Below, piece after piece: positions 27,458 to 36,598 of a stretch of DNA of 64,000 nt. Position numbers and translations under genes: made by a program. Numbering within the stretch: the first letter of the stretch is position 1; every line of letters starts with the position of its first letter. Under the pieces are notes generated by a model. It was given only the letters and a program-made list of their open reading frames with translations, ran no database searches and was not told where the DNA came from. This stretch comes from RGIG8244 sp045639325 (lineage in GTDB: Bacteria > Verrucomicrobiota > Lentisphaeria > Victivallales > UBA1829): positions 124,001-188,000 of the forward strand of contig JAZUCU010000048.1 of NCBI GenBank assembly GCA_045639325.1, read 5' to 3'.

Positions 27458-27499
27458 GCCTCCGCATGCCGGTTTTATGAGAAATTGGCATACGGAGGC
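27458..27499. terminator. Bidirectional terminator hairpin
   Basis: GCCTCCGCATGCC (27458-27470) pairs with GGCATACGGAGGC (27487-27499) with one mismatch. An A-run precedes it and TGTTTTG follows. It lies between the heparinase-like gene and the convergent aldo/keto reductase. Confidence 0.8.
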
Positions 27500-27518
27500 T
27501 GTTTTGTATCTTGTTGCT

Positions 27519-28358
27519 TTATTTCAACGGTACGGTGCAGGGACGGCGGATGGGATACTGATCCAACAGCAGCCGGTCTTCCGGTTCCAGAGTGATATCA
27601 AGGGATGCCAGAGTTTCCTGCAGATGGGCAGGGTTTTTCATGGCAGTAATGGCGGCGATGTCGTCATGATTCAAAATCCATGCCAACGCCAATTGAGCAA
27701 AAGAGATTCCATATTTGCGGCAAAGCTGCTTTGTGGTTTCTGTTTCTTCCAGATCCCGGAGAGGACGCCACGCCTGAAGAATGACGTTGTTCTCCTGACA
27801 GAATGTGTACAGTTCCTCCATTGCATCCCGCACCGCCAGATTGCAATGAACCTGATTGAGCAGAATCGGCGCATCCGAACATGCCATGGCACGCTTGAGA
27901 CGTTCCGCCGAAAAATTGCTGACCCCGATATGCCGGACCATGCCCTGATCGACCAGTTCATTCATGGCGCCGATGGTTTCTTCCAGCGGAACGGATTCTT
28001 CCACCTGATGATAAAGGTAGCAGTCCAGATAATCGGTTTTCAAACGCTTGAGGGACCGTTCTGCGGCACGGAGAACGTCATCTCTGCGGAGATGAGTTTT
28101 CCAGACTTTTGAAATCAGGAAGAGTTTCTGCCGATCCCAACCGGCGATGGCTTCCCCCACCAGTTCTTCTGCATGACCATTGGCGTAATATTCTGCAGTG
28201 TCGATGAGGTCGAAGCCACATTGAAGTCCTTGTTGCAAGACTGCGATCTGTGCGGCATCGTCATTGTTGGGATCCTGTTCGGTACGCCCGCCGAAACACC
28301 AGGTTCCCATACCGAGCATGGGAAACGTTTGATTTTTTCCGATATTCTTATATTTCAT
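27519..28358 (-). CDS. Aldo/keto reductase
   Basis: A 279-aa TIM-barrel NADPH-dependent oxidoreductase. The catalytic tetrad is complete: D53 and Y58 in LIDTAEYYANG, K84 in LISKVWK, and H117 in LYHQ. Typical signatures HIGVSNF and ILLNQVHCNL are present. It reduces a sugar or aldehyde; the specific substrate cannot be told. It follows the AraC regulator by 25 bases on the minus strand, so the two share a promoter, and together they are divergent from the GH2-pseudopilin operon. Confidence 0.9.
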   Translation of the reverse strand: MKYKNIGKNQTFPMLGMGTWCFGGRTEQDPNNDDAAQIAVLQQGLQCGFDLIDTAEYYANGHAEELVGEAIAGWDRQKLFLISKVWKTHLRRDDVLRAAERSLKRLKTDYLDCYLYHQVEESVPLEETIGAMNELVDQGMVRHIGVSNFSAERLKRAMACSDAPILLNQVHCNLAVRDAMEELYTFCQENNVILQAWRPLRDLEETETTKQLCRKYGISFAQLALAWILNHDDIAAITAMKNPAHLQETLASLDITLEPEDRLLLDQYPIRRPCTVPLK

Positions 28359-28383
28359 AGATCAACTCCATTGTTTTGTGTTT

Positions 28384-29223
28384 TTATGATTTTCTTTTTC
28401 CATTTGAGGTGAAAAGAGAATATTTCTTTCTGAAATCCGTCGGGGTGACGCCTAACCGTGCCATAAAGACTTTTGCAAAATAATTGGCATTGCGGAATCC
28501 ACATTCCCGTGCAACATCCCGGATGCTGAAGTCCGTTTCTTTCAATATGGACATGGCGTGTTTGACCCGGCAGGAAATAATATAATTGGAAATATTTTCG
28601 CCATAGACGTTATGAAATGCCCGGCTCAGACTGCCGCGATGCATGCCGATATCCGCCGCCAGTGCTTCCACATTGAGTTCCGGATCGCTGAAATTGAGAT
28701 CGATCTGATTTTTCAGGTAATCCATGCCCCGGTTTTCCTGCGTTACACTGCGTTTCTGATGCAGCGAACAAAGAGAGATAATCCGGAACGCTGTGGCAAG
28801 TGCCATGATCCGGTGTTCCCGCGTGTGTACATTGAAGTCGGAACCCAGGTGATCGAACAGATGAACGGGGCAGCTTCCCGCCCGGTTCAACCCCGGTTTG
28901 ATGTTCAGAATACGGAAAAACGTTGCCGCATCGTTGCCGTCGACCGTCAGCCAGCAGTAATGGAAGGTATCAACGGGGTAATAGTCGTGGCGTGTTCCGG
29001 GTGGATAATACCAGACATAGCCGGGTTTGACGATTTCGCTGTGTCCGTCCAGATTGAAACAAGCCCGTCCGGAAACCGGCCAGAACAGCTCACCGAAATT
29101 TACGGTTCGGATAGCTTCCCGGTCCGGCGGGACAAGTGTAAAATTCCCGCAGCTGCGGAGGAGCAATTCTTTGGAGGATTCGATTCCCCAGAAGAAACAT
29201 AAAGTTCTGGAACTTTCAGTCAT
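28384..29223 (-). CDS. AraC family transcriptional regulator
   Basis: A 279-aa regulator. A cupin-like sensing domain (EIVKPGYVWYYPPGTRHDYY) is followed from about residue 170 by the AraC double helix-turn-helix (LAADIGMHRGSLSRAFHNVY, VARECGFRNANYFAKVF, GVTPTDFRKKY). A longer reading frame from 29307 is rejected because the near-consensus promoter at 29298-29326 would start transcription downstream of that codon. ATG 29223 gives a leader of about 70 bases. Co-transcribed with the aldo/keto reductase and divergent from the GH2 operon, which it probably activates in response to a sugar. Confidence 0.87.
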   Translation of the reverse strand: MTESSRTLCFFWGIESSKELLLRSCGNFTLVPPDREAIRTVNFGELFWPVSGRACFNLDGHSEIVKPGYVWYYPPGTRHDYYPVDTFHYCWLTVDGNDAATFFRILNIKPGLNRAGSCPVHLFDHLGSDFNVHTREHRIMALATAFRIISLCSLHQKRSVTQENRGMDYLKNQIDLNFSDPELNVEALAADIGMHRGSLSRAFHNVYGENISNYIISCRVKHAMSILKETDFSIRDVARECGFRNANYFAKVFMARLGVTPTDFRKKYSLFTSNGKRKS

Positions 29224-29281
29224 AACAAAATCACCCGTAAGTGTTACAATTTTACCCTTGCAAATAAAAATAAGACATATT

Positions 29282-29326
29282 ATATTATCCTTAACATAAT
29301 ATAGCACACAGAATTTATGATGTCAA
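29282..29326 (-). promoter_or_regulatory. AraC/aldo-keto reductase promoter with an inverted repeat at the start site
   Basis: Minus strand: perfect TTGACA (29321-29326), 17-bp spacer ending in TGC, TATATT (29298-29303). A 7-bp inverted repeat, ATATTAT at 29282 and ATAATAT ending at 29302, spans the -10 and start region and may be a regulator site. Confidence 0.7.
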
Positions 29327-29398
29327 CACGCAAAATGCAGATGACGATATTATTCTGTGAAAAAAGATTATGACAGCAACGGAAGAAGGAATGTGCAA

Positions 29399-31012
29399 AT
29401 GAGACAGAAAAGTATTTTGAACGGAATTTGGAATTTTGCTTTTTGCGGGGAGGATAAACCGGCACCCGATATGGTTTGTTCACAGGTGCAGCCTGTCCCC
29501 GGATGCTTTGATTTAGTCGAGCCTCTTTGCGGAAAACGCGGCTATGCCATTTATACGCGCAAAGTCACTGCCGGTGGGAAAAATCTGTTGGAAATAGATG
29601 GCGCGGGGATTCGCGGCGAAGTTTATTGGGATGGTGTGTTGTTGGGCAAAATGCCTTATGCCTATATGGCGGAACAGTTTGTTTTTGATGCCGGGGAATA
29701 CGGCGAGCACCAGCTCTCCATCGTGTTGGATAATCATCACAACGAACAGTTTTACCCCACGTTTGACTTTTTCGGTTACGGCGGAATTTACGGGGATGTG
29801 ACTCTGACTGCATTGCCGGAAAACCATCTTGAAAAATTGCGTATCACGACGGAAGATTATCAGACCGGAAAAATCCGGGTCCGCGCAGAACTTTCCGCAG
29901 TCATTGACCAGGAAGCGGAACTGCGTTTTGATACCGGATATATCGTGAAAGATGCGTTCCAGCAGGGTAAACTGGATTGCACGTTGACTTTGCCCGATTA
30001 CAAACTCTGGAGTCTGGAAACTCCGGCACTCCATACGCTGACCCTGACTTCCGGCGATGATATGCTGATTGAGACATTCGGGATCCGGGAATTCCGCACG
30101 GCAGGTCAGAAACTTCTGCTGAATGAGAAAGAAGTCAAAATCTACGGCGTGAACCGTCACGAAAGTTTTCCGACGGTCGGCGCCGCTGTTTCTCCGCAAC
30201 AGATGGCAGCGGACTTGTATCTGTTGAAAGAAGCCGGATTCAATTTTGTCCGCGGCAGTCATTATCCGCAGAGAAAGGCGATGCTGGAAATTTGCGACCG
30301 GATCGGCTTGCTTGTGTGGGAGGAATCCATCGGCTGGAATATCAAAGCGCCGACACTGGCAGATCCGGCATTCGTTGCCACTCAGCTGGAACAAGTGGAA
30401 CACATGACCTGGAACAGTTTCAACCATCCCTGTGTTGTGATTCGCGGATTCCTGAACGAAACAGACAGTCAGTTCCCGGAAACACGCCCGGTTATCAAGG
30501 CGCTTTACGACCGGATCCGTTCGATTGACCCGCACACGCCCATTTCTTTTTCCTCGAATAAATACGAGAAAGATTGCTGTACCGATCTGGTGGATATCGT
30601 CTCCATGAACCCGTATCCGGGCTGGTACGATGCCAATCCGAATACGATTTCCACGATAGATCAGATTGTTCCCACGCTGGAAAAACTTGCCGATGCCATG
30701 CCGGAAGACCGTCCGCTGATCATTTCCGAAATCGGTGCGGAAGCTCTTTACGGATTCCGTGATCCGCTCAAGACGTATTGGACAGAAGAATATCAGGCGG
30801 AACTTCTGAAGGAAGTCTTCCGTTATGTTTCCGAAAGTGAAAAATATGCGGGGGTAGCCGTCTGGCAGTTTGCCGATACCCGGTCTTATGTCAATACGCA
30901 GGAAATCTTCGGTCGTGCGCGCGGTTTTAACAACAAAGGTATGATTGATGAATACCGCCGCCCGAAACTTTCCTGGAATGCCATTTCCGAATTCTTAAAA
31001 AATCAGAAATAA
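29399..31012 (+). CDS. Glycoside hydrolase family 2 enzyme
   Basis: A 537-aa cytosolic GH2 protein with the sugar-binding domain, immunoglobulin-like domain and catalytic barrel in the usual order, but shorter than most family members (600-1000 aa). Acid/base Glu is in GFLNET (E354), the nucleophile Glu in IISEIGAEA (E444), and GVNRHESFP and FVRGSHYPQ are classical GH2 strings. This profile resembles beta-glucuronidase or beta-galactosidase; specificity is open. ATG 29399 follows AGAAGGA by 8 bases. First gene of an operon with pseudopilin 3 and a GH71/99-like exported enzyme, controlled probably by the divergent AraC regulator. Confidence 0.9.
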   Translation: MRQKSILNGIWNFAFCGEDKPAPDMVCSQVQPVPGCFDLVEPLCGKRGYAIYTRKVTAGGKNLLEIDGAGIRGEVYWDGVLLGKMPYAYMAEQFVFDAGEYGEHQLSIVLDNHHNEQFYPTFDFFGYGGIYGDVTLTALPENHLEKLRITTEDYQTGKIRVRAELSAVIDQEAELRFDTGYIVKDAFQQGKLDCTLTLPDYKLWSLETPALHTLTLTSGDDMLIETFGIREFRTAGQKLLLNEKEVKIYGVNRHESFPTVGAAVSPQQMAADLYLLKEAGFNFVRGSHYPQRKAMLEICDRIGLLVWEESIGWNIKAPTLADPAFVATQLEQVEHMTWNSFNHPCVVIRGFLNETDSQFPETRPVIKALYDRIRSIDPHTPISFSSNKYEKDCCTDLVDIVSMNPYPGWYDANPNTISTIDQIVPTLEKLADAMPEDRPLIISEIGAEALYGFRDPLKTYWTEEYQAELLKEVFRYVSESEKYAGVAVWQFADTRSYVNTQEIFGRARGFNNKGMIDEYRRPKLSWNAISEFLKNQK

Positions 31013-31032
31013 TCAAACAAAGGAGATACAAA

Positions 31033-31734
31033 ATGAAAAAATCATCCCGTTTCACTCTCATCGAATTGCTGGTGGTTATTGCAATCATTGCTATTCTCGC
31101 AGCTATGTTGATGCCGGCACTGGGGAAAGTCAAAGGTCAGGGGCACAAAGCATTCTGTTCTTCCCAGCTGAAACAGCTTGGTGTATCCTACATGCTTTAC
31201 CGTCAGACGTTTAATGATTATGGTCCGCGTTATGGCAATAACCATTACAATGGTGCTACGAACGTAAACTGGAGTGCACTTATGTGGTCTGTGAAGCTGT
31301 TGAATAAAGAAAATATGATCTGCCCGGCAAAACCGTTCCACAGTGCGGATTCCAAAAATCCCGAGAAGGCACCTGATATTTACAGCGATTACGGTATTCC
31401 GTATGACGAAGGAACCATCGGCGATACCAAGCCCTACGGAAAATGCCCCAATCTCAGCAAAGTCCGTTATCCCTCTCTCCTGTTTAATGCCATGGATTCC
31501 CGCATGAGTTCCCAGACGCATACGGAACGAACCGGGCATTACATTATTACCCGAATCAATCGCGGCGCAGCGGGCAGCGATTCTTACGGTTACCCGGATG
31601 CCCGCCATGATAAATCGACAAATATTCTTTATTTTGATGGACATGTTAATAACGTAAAATGTGATTTCATCAATCCTTATGCAAAAATCGGGGATGCCAC
31701 GAACTACCCGAAATACTGGTTTGTGCAACCGTAA
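31033..31734 (+). CDS. Pseudopilin-like H-X9-DG family protein (copy 3)
   Basis: A 233-aa protein with FTLIELLVVIAIIAILA beginning at about residue 6, so the leader is very short (MKKSSR), with Arg instead of Gly before the Phe. The C-terminal motif is HDKSTNILYFDGH, an exact H-X9-DG, followed by about 30 residues ending in aromatics (KYWFVQP). A strong ribosome-binding site (AAAGGAGATAC) precedes the ATG. Lies 20 bases after the GH2 gene and 18 bases before the GH71/99-like enzyme, in the middle of the operon. Confidence 0.9.
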   Translation: MKKSSRFTLIELLVVIAIIAILAAMLMPALGKVKGQGHKAFCSSQLKQLGVSYMLYRQTFNDYGPRYGNNHYNGATNVNWSALMWSVKLLNKENMICPAKPFHSADSKNPEKAPDIYSDYGIPYDEGTIGDTKPYGKCPNLSKVRYPSLLFNAMDSRMSSQTHTERTGHYIITRINRGAAGSDSYGYPDARHDKSTNILYFDGHVNNVKCDFINPYAKIGDATNYPKYWFVQP

Positions 31735-31752
31735 GAGAAAACAGGTCCGGAT

Positions 31753-34700
31753 ATGAAAAAAATATTGTTCCATCTTTTTCTTGCCGTTTTCAGTTTGACC
31801 GTGTTTGCTGCTGAAACGGAATTCGCAGATTTTCGTGCCAAAGCGAAAAAAGTCGTGCCCCTTTCCGATGCCGACTATAAACTCGGTATGGAGCTCATGG
31901 ATGCCATGAGAAAACAGGGGATGACAAAGAAACTGGTTGTCGAAAAACGAAAAATGCTGACGGAACCTGTGCCGTACCGCACGGACCGTCTCTGGTTCTC
32001 CCATAAAAAATGGTTTGATCACAATCTTTTTATCTCCAGAGATATGTGGGAAGATACCCCGTATGTTTTTCAGGAACGCAGTCTCAAGAAAAGTATGGAA
32101 CTGATCCGTCTTGCCGGATTGGATGGTTTTGTGCCGATTCTGGCGCAGGATGATTCTTCCATCCGGTTCAGTGTTGCAGCGGAAAAAGATCCGGATCCTG
32201 TCAAATTGCAAATCGTACCCCGGTTGTATTATGGCGGGACAGGTCTGAAAGATCATGTGTTGAAAAAGTTCAAATTTCTTGCGGAACGCACCACCTGGAA
32301 ATTGAATGGTAAGCCGGTTTATCTTTCTTATTATGCGGATAAAATCACGCCGGAAAAGAGTCGGGAAATCCTGGCAACTCTCAAAGCCAAAACCGGACAT
32401 GATTTTGCTTATATTCACGGTGTCGGCTCTTTGCAGGGGGCAGGGGGCGATCCTTACAATTATTACATCAAGAAACAGGCGGTTCCGGCAACCCTCATGC
32501 TCCGGATGTATGACCGTTTGATTCAGTATCTCAATGTATGTGATGGCGTTGCATTCCATAACTATTTGCCGAAAAATGACAGCACGCTTTATGCAGAATA
32601 TTATGAAGATGTCATTCTGCCGCTTTATACTGCCGTTTGCGCCCGCCCGGAGTTCAACGGCAAAAAGGCGTTCGGACTTCAGGTCATGGCGGGGTATTGC
32701 TATTATCTCGGCAGCCAGACCATCAGCCGCGATGGCACAAAGACTCTCCGGAAGTATCTGGAACTTTGCAAGAAATATCCGGTGGATGTGCTTTTCTGTT
32801 TTGAATGGGATGAAACGAACGAAGATACCTGTCTGGAACCCACCGTTTGCAAACCTATGTCCTCCCCGCGTATTCTCCGGTATTACAGCGATCTGCTCAA
32901 AGGCAATAAGCCGGCTCCGTTCCCCGGGGACGACCTTTCTCTGCCGAACCTGATTGTCAGCCATCCGCGTCAATACATTCCCGGCAATGCATTTGATCTG
33001 GAAATTCTCAACGTGCCGGATACGGATCAGAAACTGGCCTATACAGTTGTTGCGGAAATGCTGGATGAAAACGGCAAAGTTCTTTACAAATCCGGCAAAC
33101 TCAAGTTTGATGCATCGGTTATCCGGGATTATACTTTGACCATTCCGGTGGAAAAAGCCTTGCAGGTGCGGGCCATCACGCCCCGTTTGACCATTGATTA
33201 TAAGGGTAAGAAAATGGTTGTTTCGGATGGACTGCCGTCATCGGTCATCCGCCCGACGGTGAGCAACGATTACAGCTATCTCTGCACACCGTTGCGCAAC
33301 CTGCTTTTCCCTGCGAAAGCGAATGTGAAATTTGCGGATAACGGCTATTTGCGCGAGCCCATGGTCCGTAAACTCGGTTTGGAAGCCGAACTTTCCTTTC
33401 CCGGTCATCCGCTGAATATGGTGGAAGTGGTTCAGAATTCCAACGAGATTTATGCGTATGACCCGCAGAATGAATTCCTGCAGAACAATGCGGACCGCCA
33501 GCTGTTCCGTCTCAGTACCCATTATCTGAATGCGCCGCCGTCGCTGAGCATTACAGACTATAAAGTCTCGATCAGCGGTGCACCTTCTGCCGTTTATTTC
33601 CAGCCGGAAAAAGGCAAACGCTATAAACAGCACAGCGATTACAGCCGGAAATACACTCAGATTCCCTGGACAACGGATCAATTCCGCAAGAGTACCGGTT
33701 TCGGGCTCTGGATGGGCTCCACTCTCTTTTCTGTGAAGAAGTCGGAACTGGATAAAGCGGTGATCACAATCAGCGGTATCCGGAACAGTGGATATCTGAA
33801 AGGCAAAACGTTCAGCTGGTCTCTGCCGCTGCGTGATCTGGGAACTTACGGCATTATCACAAAAATCTTTGAAGATGGCGCACAAGTCGGGGTGGAAACT
33901 TTGCATCGTCCGGAACTGCTGCCGCTGCCGCTCAACAAAGAATCCGTTTCCTTCAAAGCAGACGTGATCAACGACTTCCCGGATGGCGTTATCATGCTCC
34001 GTGCGGTATCGAAAGATGGTCGTGTCTGGTGGAGCAAGCCCTTTATTCCGCAGAAAGATACCAAGAAGAAAACAACGGCGCAGATTTATCATAACAGCCG
34101 CGGCTCTGTCAAGACACAGGTCGAGGCAAACCGGATTCCGGTGCTGCGTTATAACTTTGACCCCAAGGCAGGCGGCAATGTGTTGACCACCGATGCCGGA
34201 CGTGAATTTTACAGTGCCATCGGCGGTTTGATTCCGATTCCGGTCGGTTTTGAAGGCGCAAGTTTCTCTTCTTCCGGCGCTCCGGCGTCGGCAAGATTCG
34301 GCATGAGCACCCGTCGTCTCAATCTGCCTGTGCCGGAATGGGTGAAACTCCCTGACGGCAAATGGGCATTGGGTTTTGACGGCAAACATGGCAAATACAT
34401 CAATTTCCCGCCGACTGCTATGCCTCAGCGTTCCGGATTCACCATTGATATGGAAGTGAAGCCGGAAGAAGTCCAGCGCGATCAATTCTATTTTGCCCAG
34501 TGCGGGCCGGGCTATATTACCGGTATCAAACTGCGGACGGAAAATGGAAAGTTCGTTGTCGAATACCGCAACCGCCGTCCGACAAAGAAGGATGCTCCCA
34601 GTTTCATTACGGATGTCCATAAAACCAATCTGTCACCAAAAGAAGGCGAATGGAACAAAATCCGCCTGAGTTACGATACAAAACAGATTACGTTGACCGT

Positions 34701-34854
34701 GAATGGCAAAAGTGAAAGTTTTGCGCAGACCGGTATGGCACAGTGGCTGACTCTTTCCACATTCGGCGGAACGGATCCTGGGAAACCGAAAACGTATTTC
34801 TTCAAAGGCTTGCTCCGTGGGCTGACTATTACCCATCAGGCATTGAAGGATTGA
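31753..34854 (+). CDS. Secreted GH71/GH99-like enzyme with C-terminal LamG-like domain
   Basis: A 1033-aa exported protein, signal peptide LFHLFLAVFSLTVFA. The first 420 residues look like a TIM barrel of the GH71/GH99 type (MELIRLAGLDGFVPILAQDD, LNGKPVYLSYYADK, FCFEWDETNED), but I cannot confirm the family. Beta-rich domains follow, and from about residue 870 a concanavalin/LamG-like domain (GFTIDMEVKPEE, GEWNKIRLSYDTKQITLTVNG) that probably binds glycan. Third gene of the GH2 operon. Alpha-mannan, alpha-glucan or a host glycan are all possible substrates. Confidence 0.65.
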   Translation: MKKILFHLFLAVFSLTVFAAETEFADFRAKAKKVVPLSDADYKLGMELMDAMRKQGMTKKLVVEKRKMLTEPVPYRTDRLWFSHKKWFDHNLFISRDMWEDTPYVFQERSLKKSMELIRLAGLDGFVPILAQDDSSIRFSVAAEKDPDPVKLQIVPRLYYGGTGLKDHVLKKFKFLAERTTWKLNGKPVYLSYYADKITPEKSREILATLKAKTGHDFAYIHGVGSLQGAGGDPYNYYIKKQAVPATLMLRMYDRLIQYLNVCDGVAFHNYLPKNDSTLYAEYYEDVILPLYTAVCARPEFNGKKAFGLQVMAGYCYYLGSQTISRDGTKTLRKYLELCKKYPVDVLFCFEWDETNEDTCLEPTVCKPMSSPRILRYYSDLLKGNKPAPFPGDDLSLPNLIVSHPRQYIPGNAFDLEILNVPDTDQKLAYTVVAEMLDENGKVLYKSGKLKFDASVIRDYTLTIPVEKALQVRAITPRLTIDYKGKKMVVSDGLPSSVIRPTVSNDYSYLCTPLRNLLFPAKANVKFADNGYLREPMVRKLGLEAELSFPGHPLNMVEVVQNSNEIYAYDPQNEFLQNNADRQLFRLSTHYLNAPPSLSITDYKVSISGAPSAVYFQPEKGKRYKQHSDYSRKYTQIPWTTDQFRKSTGFGLWMGSTLFSVKKSELDKAVITISGIRNSGYLKGKTFSWSLPLRDLGTYGIITKIFEDGAQVGVETLHRPELLPLPLNKESVSFKADVINDFPDGVIMLRAVSKDGRVWWSKPFIPQKDTKKKTTAQIYHNSRGSVKTQVEANRIPVLRYNFDPKAGGNVLTTDAGREFYSAIGGLIPIPVGFEGASFSSSGAPASARFGMSTRRLNLPVPEWVKLPDGKWALGFDGKHGKYINFPPTAMPQRSGFTIDMEVKPEEVQRDQFYFAQCGPGYITGIKLRTENGKFVVEYRNRRPTKKDAPSFITDVHKTNLSPKEGEWNKIRLSYDTKQITLTVNGKSESFAQTGMAQWLTLSTFGGTDPGKPKTYFFKGLLRGLTITHQALKD

Positions 34855-34932
34855 ATTATAGGATTTTTTTGCAATAAATATGTTTGTGGATATTGAAAAC
34901 GCCGCATTGACAGAGTATATTACCGGATAATA

Positions 34933-35099
34933 TGAGGCAATTTCAAAAGTCTTCAAAAATGCCTGAATACTCTTGTTGAGATCTGAAAACGGAGCGTTTG
35001 AGGTGGTTACCCACTGGGTAGCCACGCACAAACTACCATTTCCATCTCTTCAACAATCCTTTTTCAGTCAAATTCTGCCGGACTTTTGAAATTACCTCA
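34933..35099. mobile_element. 167-bp MITE-like element with 19-bp terminal inverted repeats
   Basis: TGAGGCAATTTCAAAAGTC (34933-34951) and the complement of 35081-35099 differ at one base. The arms stay weakly complementary inward (shared CTGAA, TGTTGA and GTTTG in order), and the centre is a near-perfect 23-bp palindrome at 35003-35025. The element therefore folds as one long imperfect hairpin. It carries no open reading frame. A convincing target duplication is not visible. Compatible with a non-autonomous insertion sequence derivative, or with a structured RNA. Confidence 0.7.
35003..35025. repeat. Central 23-bp palindrome of the MITE-like element
   Basis: GTGGTTACCCA (35003-35013) and TGGGTAGCCAC (35015-35025) around a single C, with one mismatched pair. 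It lies within two bases of the midpoint of the element. Confidence 0.8.
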
Positions 35100-35114
35100 A
35101 GATAACTTTTTATT
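35086..35114 (+). promoter_or_regulatory. Possible hybrid promoter: -35 in the terminal repeat, -10 outside
   Basis: TTGAAA (35086-35091) in the right terminal repeat, 17-bp spacer, TTTATT (35109-35114) just outside it, 25 bases before the ABC transporter ATG. The -10 matches only 4 of 6 consensus positions. Confidence 0.4.
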
Positions 35115-35139
35115 GATTTCTTAAAGAAAGGATTTGACA

Positions 35140-35925
35140 ATGAAAGTTTTTTCTCTGATCATGAGTGCTCTTGCTGCTGTTATGCTGCTTGCCGGTTGCG
35201 GCGATAACAAAAGCGTAAACAATGCAAAGAAATTCACCGTTGGCTTTGATGCCGATTTTCCGCCTTACGGCTATGTTGAAAATGGTGTGATGAAAGGTTT
35301 TGACCTGGATCTTGCCCGGGAAGTTGCAAAACGCAATCAATGGGAAATTGTACTGAAGCCGATCAACTGGGATTCCAAAGATATGGAACTCAATTCCGGC
35401 TCCATTGATTGCATCTGGAACGGTTTCACCATCAACGGCAGAGAAAATGCTTATGAATGGTCTGAACCCTATGTGGATAACAGTCAGGTGGTTCTGGTCA
35501 AAAAATCTTCCAAAATCACAAAACTTGCAGATTTGAAAGATAAAATTGTTGCTGTTCAGACCGATACCCCGGTTCAGAAAGCTCTGTCCCCGAAAGGCAA
35601 ACGCGAAGCATTGGGTAAATCCTTCAAACGTATGATTGTTACACCGAACTATAACAATGCCATTATGGAACTGGAAGCCGGTTCCGTTGATGCAGTTGCT
35701 ATGGATATCGGTGTTGCAAAATTGAAAGCCGCACAGAATAAAGCATTGGTCATTCTGCCTGAAACCGTTATCACCGAAAAATATGGTATCGGTTTCAAGA
35801 AAGGCAATACTGTCCTGCGCGATGCCGTTCAGAAAACTTTGAAAGAAATGGTTGCTGACGGAACTGCAAAAACAATTTCCGCAAAATATTTCAACGGGCA
35901 GGATGTCCTGATTATCAAACCCTGA
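35140..35925 (+). CDS. Polar amino-acid ABC transporter, substrate-binding lipoprotein
   Basis: A 261-aa family 3 solute-binding protein. The lipobox is LLAGC (C20), so the mature protein is membrane-anchored. FTVGFDADFPPYGYVENG and GFDLDLAREVAK are the standard opening, and later NGFTINGRENAYEWSEPYV contributes the arginine expected to hold the alpha-carboxylate of an amino acid. GSVDAVAMDIGVA and YGIGFKKGN follow as usual. The start has AAAGAAAGGA upstream; an earlier TTG lacks support. First gene of a three-gene transporter operon. Possible substrates include cystine, glutamine or other polar amino acids. Confidence 0.9.
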   Translation: MKVFSLIMSALAAVMLLAGCGDNKSVNNAKKFTVGFDADFPPYGYVENGVMKGFDLDLAREVAKRNQWEIVLKPINWDSKDMELNSGSIDCIWNGFTINGRENAYEWSEPYVDNSQVVLVKKSSKITKLADLKDKIVAVQTDTPVQKALSPKGKREALGKSFKRMIVTPNYNNAIMELEAGSVDAVAMDIGVAKLKAAQNKALVILPETVITEKYGIGFKKGNTVLRDAVQKTLKEMVADGTAKTISAKYFNGQDVLIIKP

Positions 35926-35938
35926 TACGGCGGAATTT

Positions 35939-36589
35939 ATGGACTACGGCTATATGTTCAGAGCCTTGTTGGAAGGCTTTGGTATTTCTACTCTTATTTT
36001 TGTGTTGACGCTACTTTTTGCGTTGCCGCTCGGCTTGCTGATTGCATTCGGGCGCATGTCAAAAATAGCAGTGGTACGCTGGATTTTCCAGATTTACATC
36101 TCCATCATGCGCGGAACGCCGTTGATGCTTCAGCTGTTGATCTGCTTTTTCGGCCCGTACTATGTGTTCGGTATGACATTGCACAGCAACTACCGTTTTA
36201 TTGCTGTTATCATTGCCTTCTCTTTGAACTATGCCGCTTATTTTGCCGAAATTTACCGGGCGGGGATCGAATCCATCGCACGCGGTCAGTATGAGGCTGC
36301 GAATGTGTTGGGATATACTCCTGTTCAAACCTTTTTCCGGATTATTTTTCCTCAGGTTTTCAAACGTATTCTGCCTCCGTTGACCAATGAAGCGATTACT
36401 CTGGTGAAAGATACTTCCCTTGCGTTTTCTCTTTCCGTTTTGGAAATGTTCACCATTGCCAAACAGATTGCAAGTGCACATGCCACCATGATCCCCTTTG
36501 TGGTTGCCGGTGTCTTTTATTACGTATTCAATTTCCTGGTTGCCTCCGGAATGGGATATCTGGAAAAACGCATGAATTATTATCGTTGA
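35939..36589 (+). CDS. Polar amino-acid ABC transporter, permease
   Basis: A 216-aa inner-membrane permease of the HisM/GlnP family, with about five hydrophobic segments. The cytoplasmic coupling (EAA) loop is visible as GIESIARGQYEAANVLGYTP. SIMRGTPLMLQL is the usual early family signature. It begins 13 bases after the binding-protein gene and ends just before the ATPase. One permease gene is present, so a homodimer is expected. Confidence 0.92.
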   Translation: MDYGYMFRALLEGFGISTLIFVLTLLFALPLGLLIAFGRMSKIAVVRWIFQIYISIMRGTPLMLQLLICFFGPYYVFGMTLHSNYRFIAVIIAFSLNYAAYFAEIYRAGIESIARGQYEAANVLGYTPVQTFFRIIFPQVFKRILPPLTNEAITLVKDTSLAFSLSVLEMFTIAKQIASAHATMIPFVVAGVFYYVFNFLVASGMGYLEKRMNYYR

Positions 36590-36598
36590 GGTATGCCC

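Noticed and set aside
29224..29307. N-terminal extension of the AraC regulator
   Set aside because: The near-consensus promoter at 29298-29326 would start transcription inside or after the extension; ATG 29223 fits domain length.
30927..31133. Recurring small minus-strand peptides with ARIAMIAITTSNS-like sequence near each pseudopilin (also near 5542, 23544 and 51399)
   Set aside because: They are the reverse translation of the conserved pilin helix codons. The repetition reflects the sense gene and is not a separate peptide family.
34855..35139. tRNA or riboswitch in the gap before the ABC transporter
   Set aside because: No cloverleaf, and no known aptamer core recognised; the gap is explained by the inverted-repeat element.
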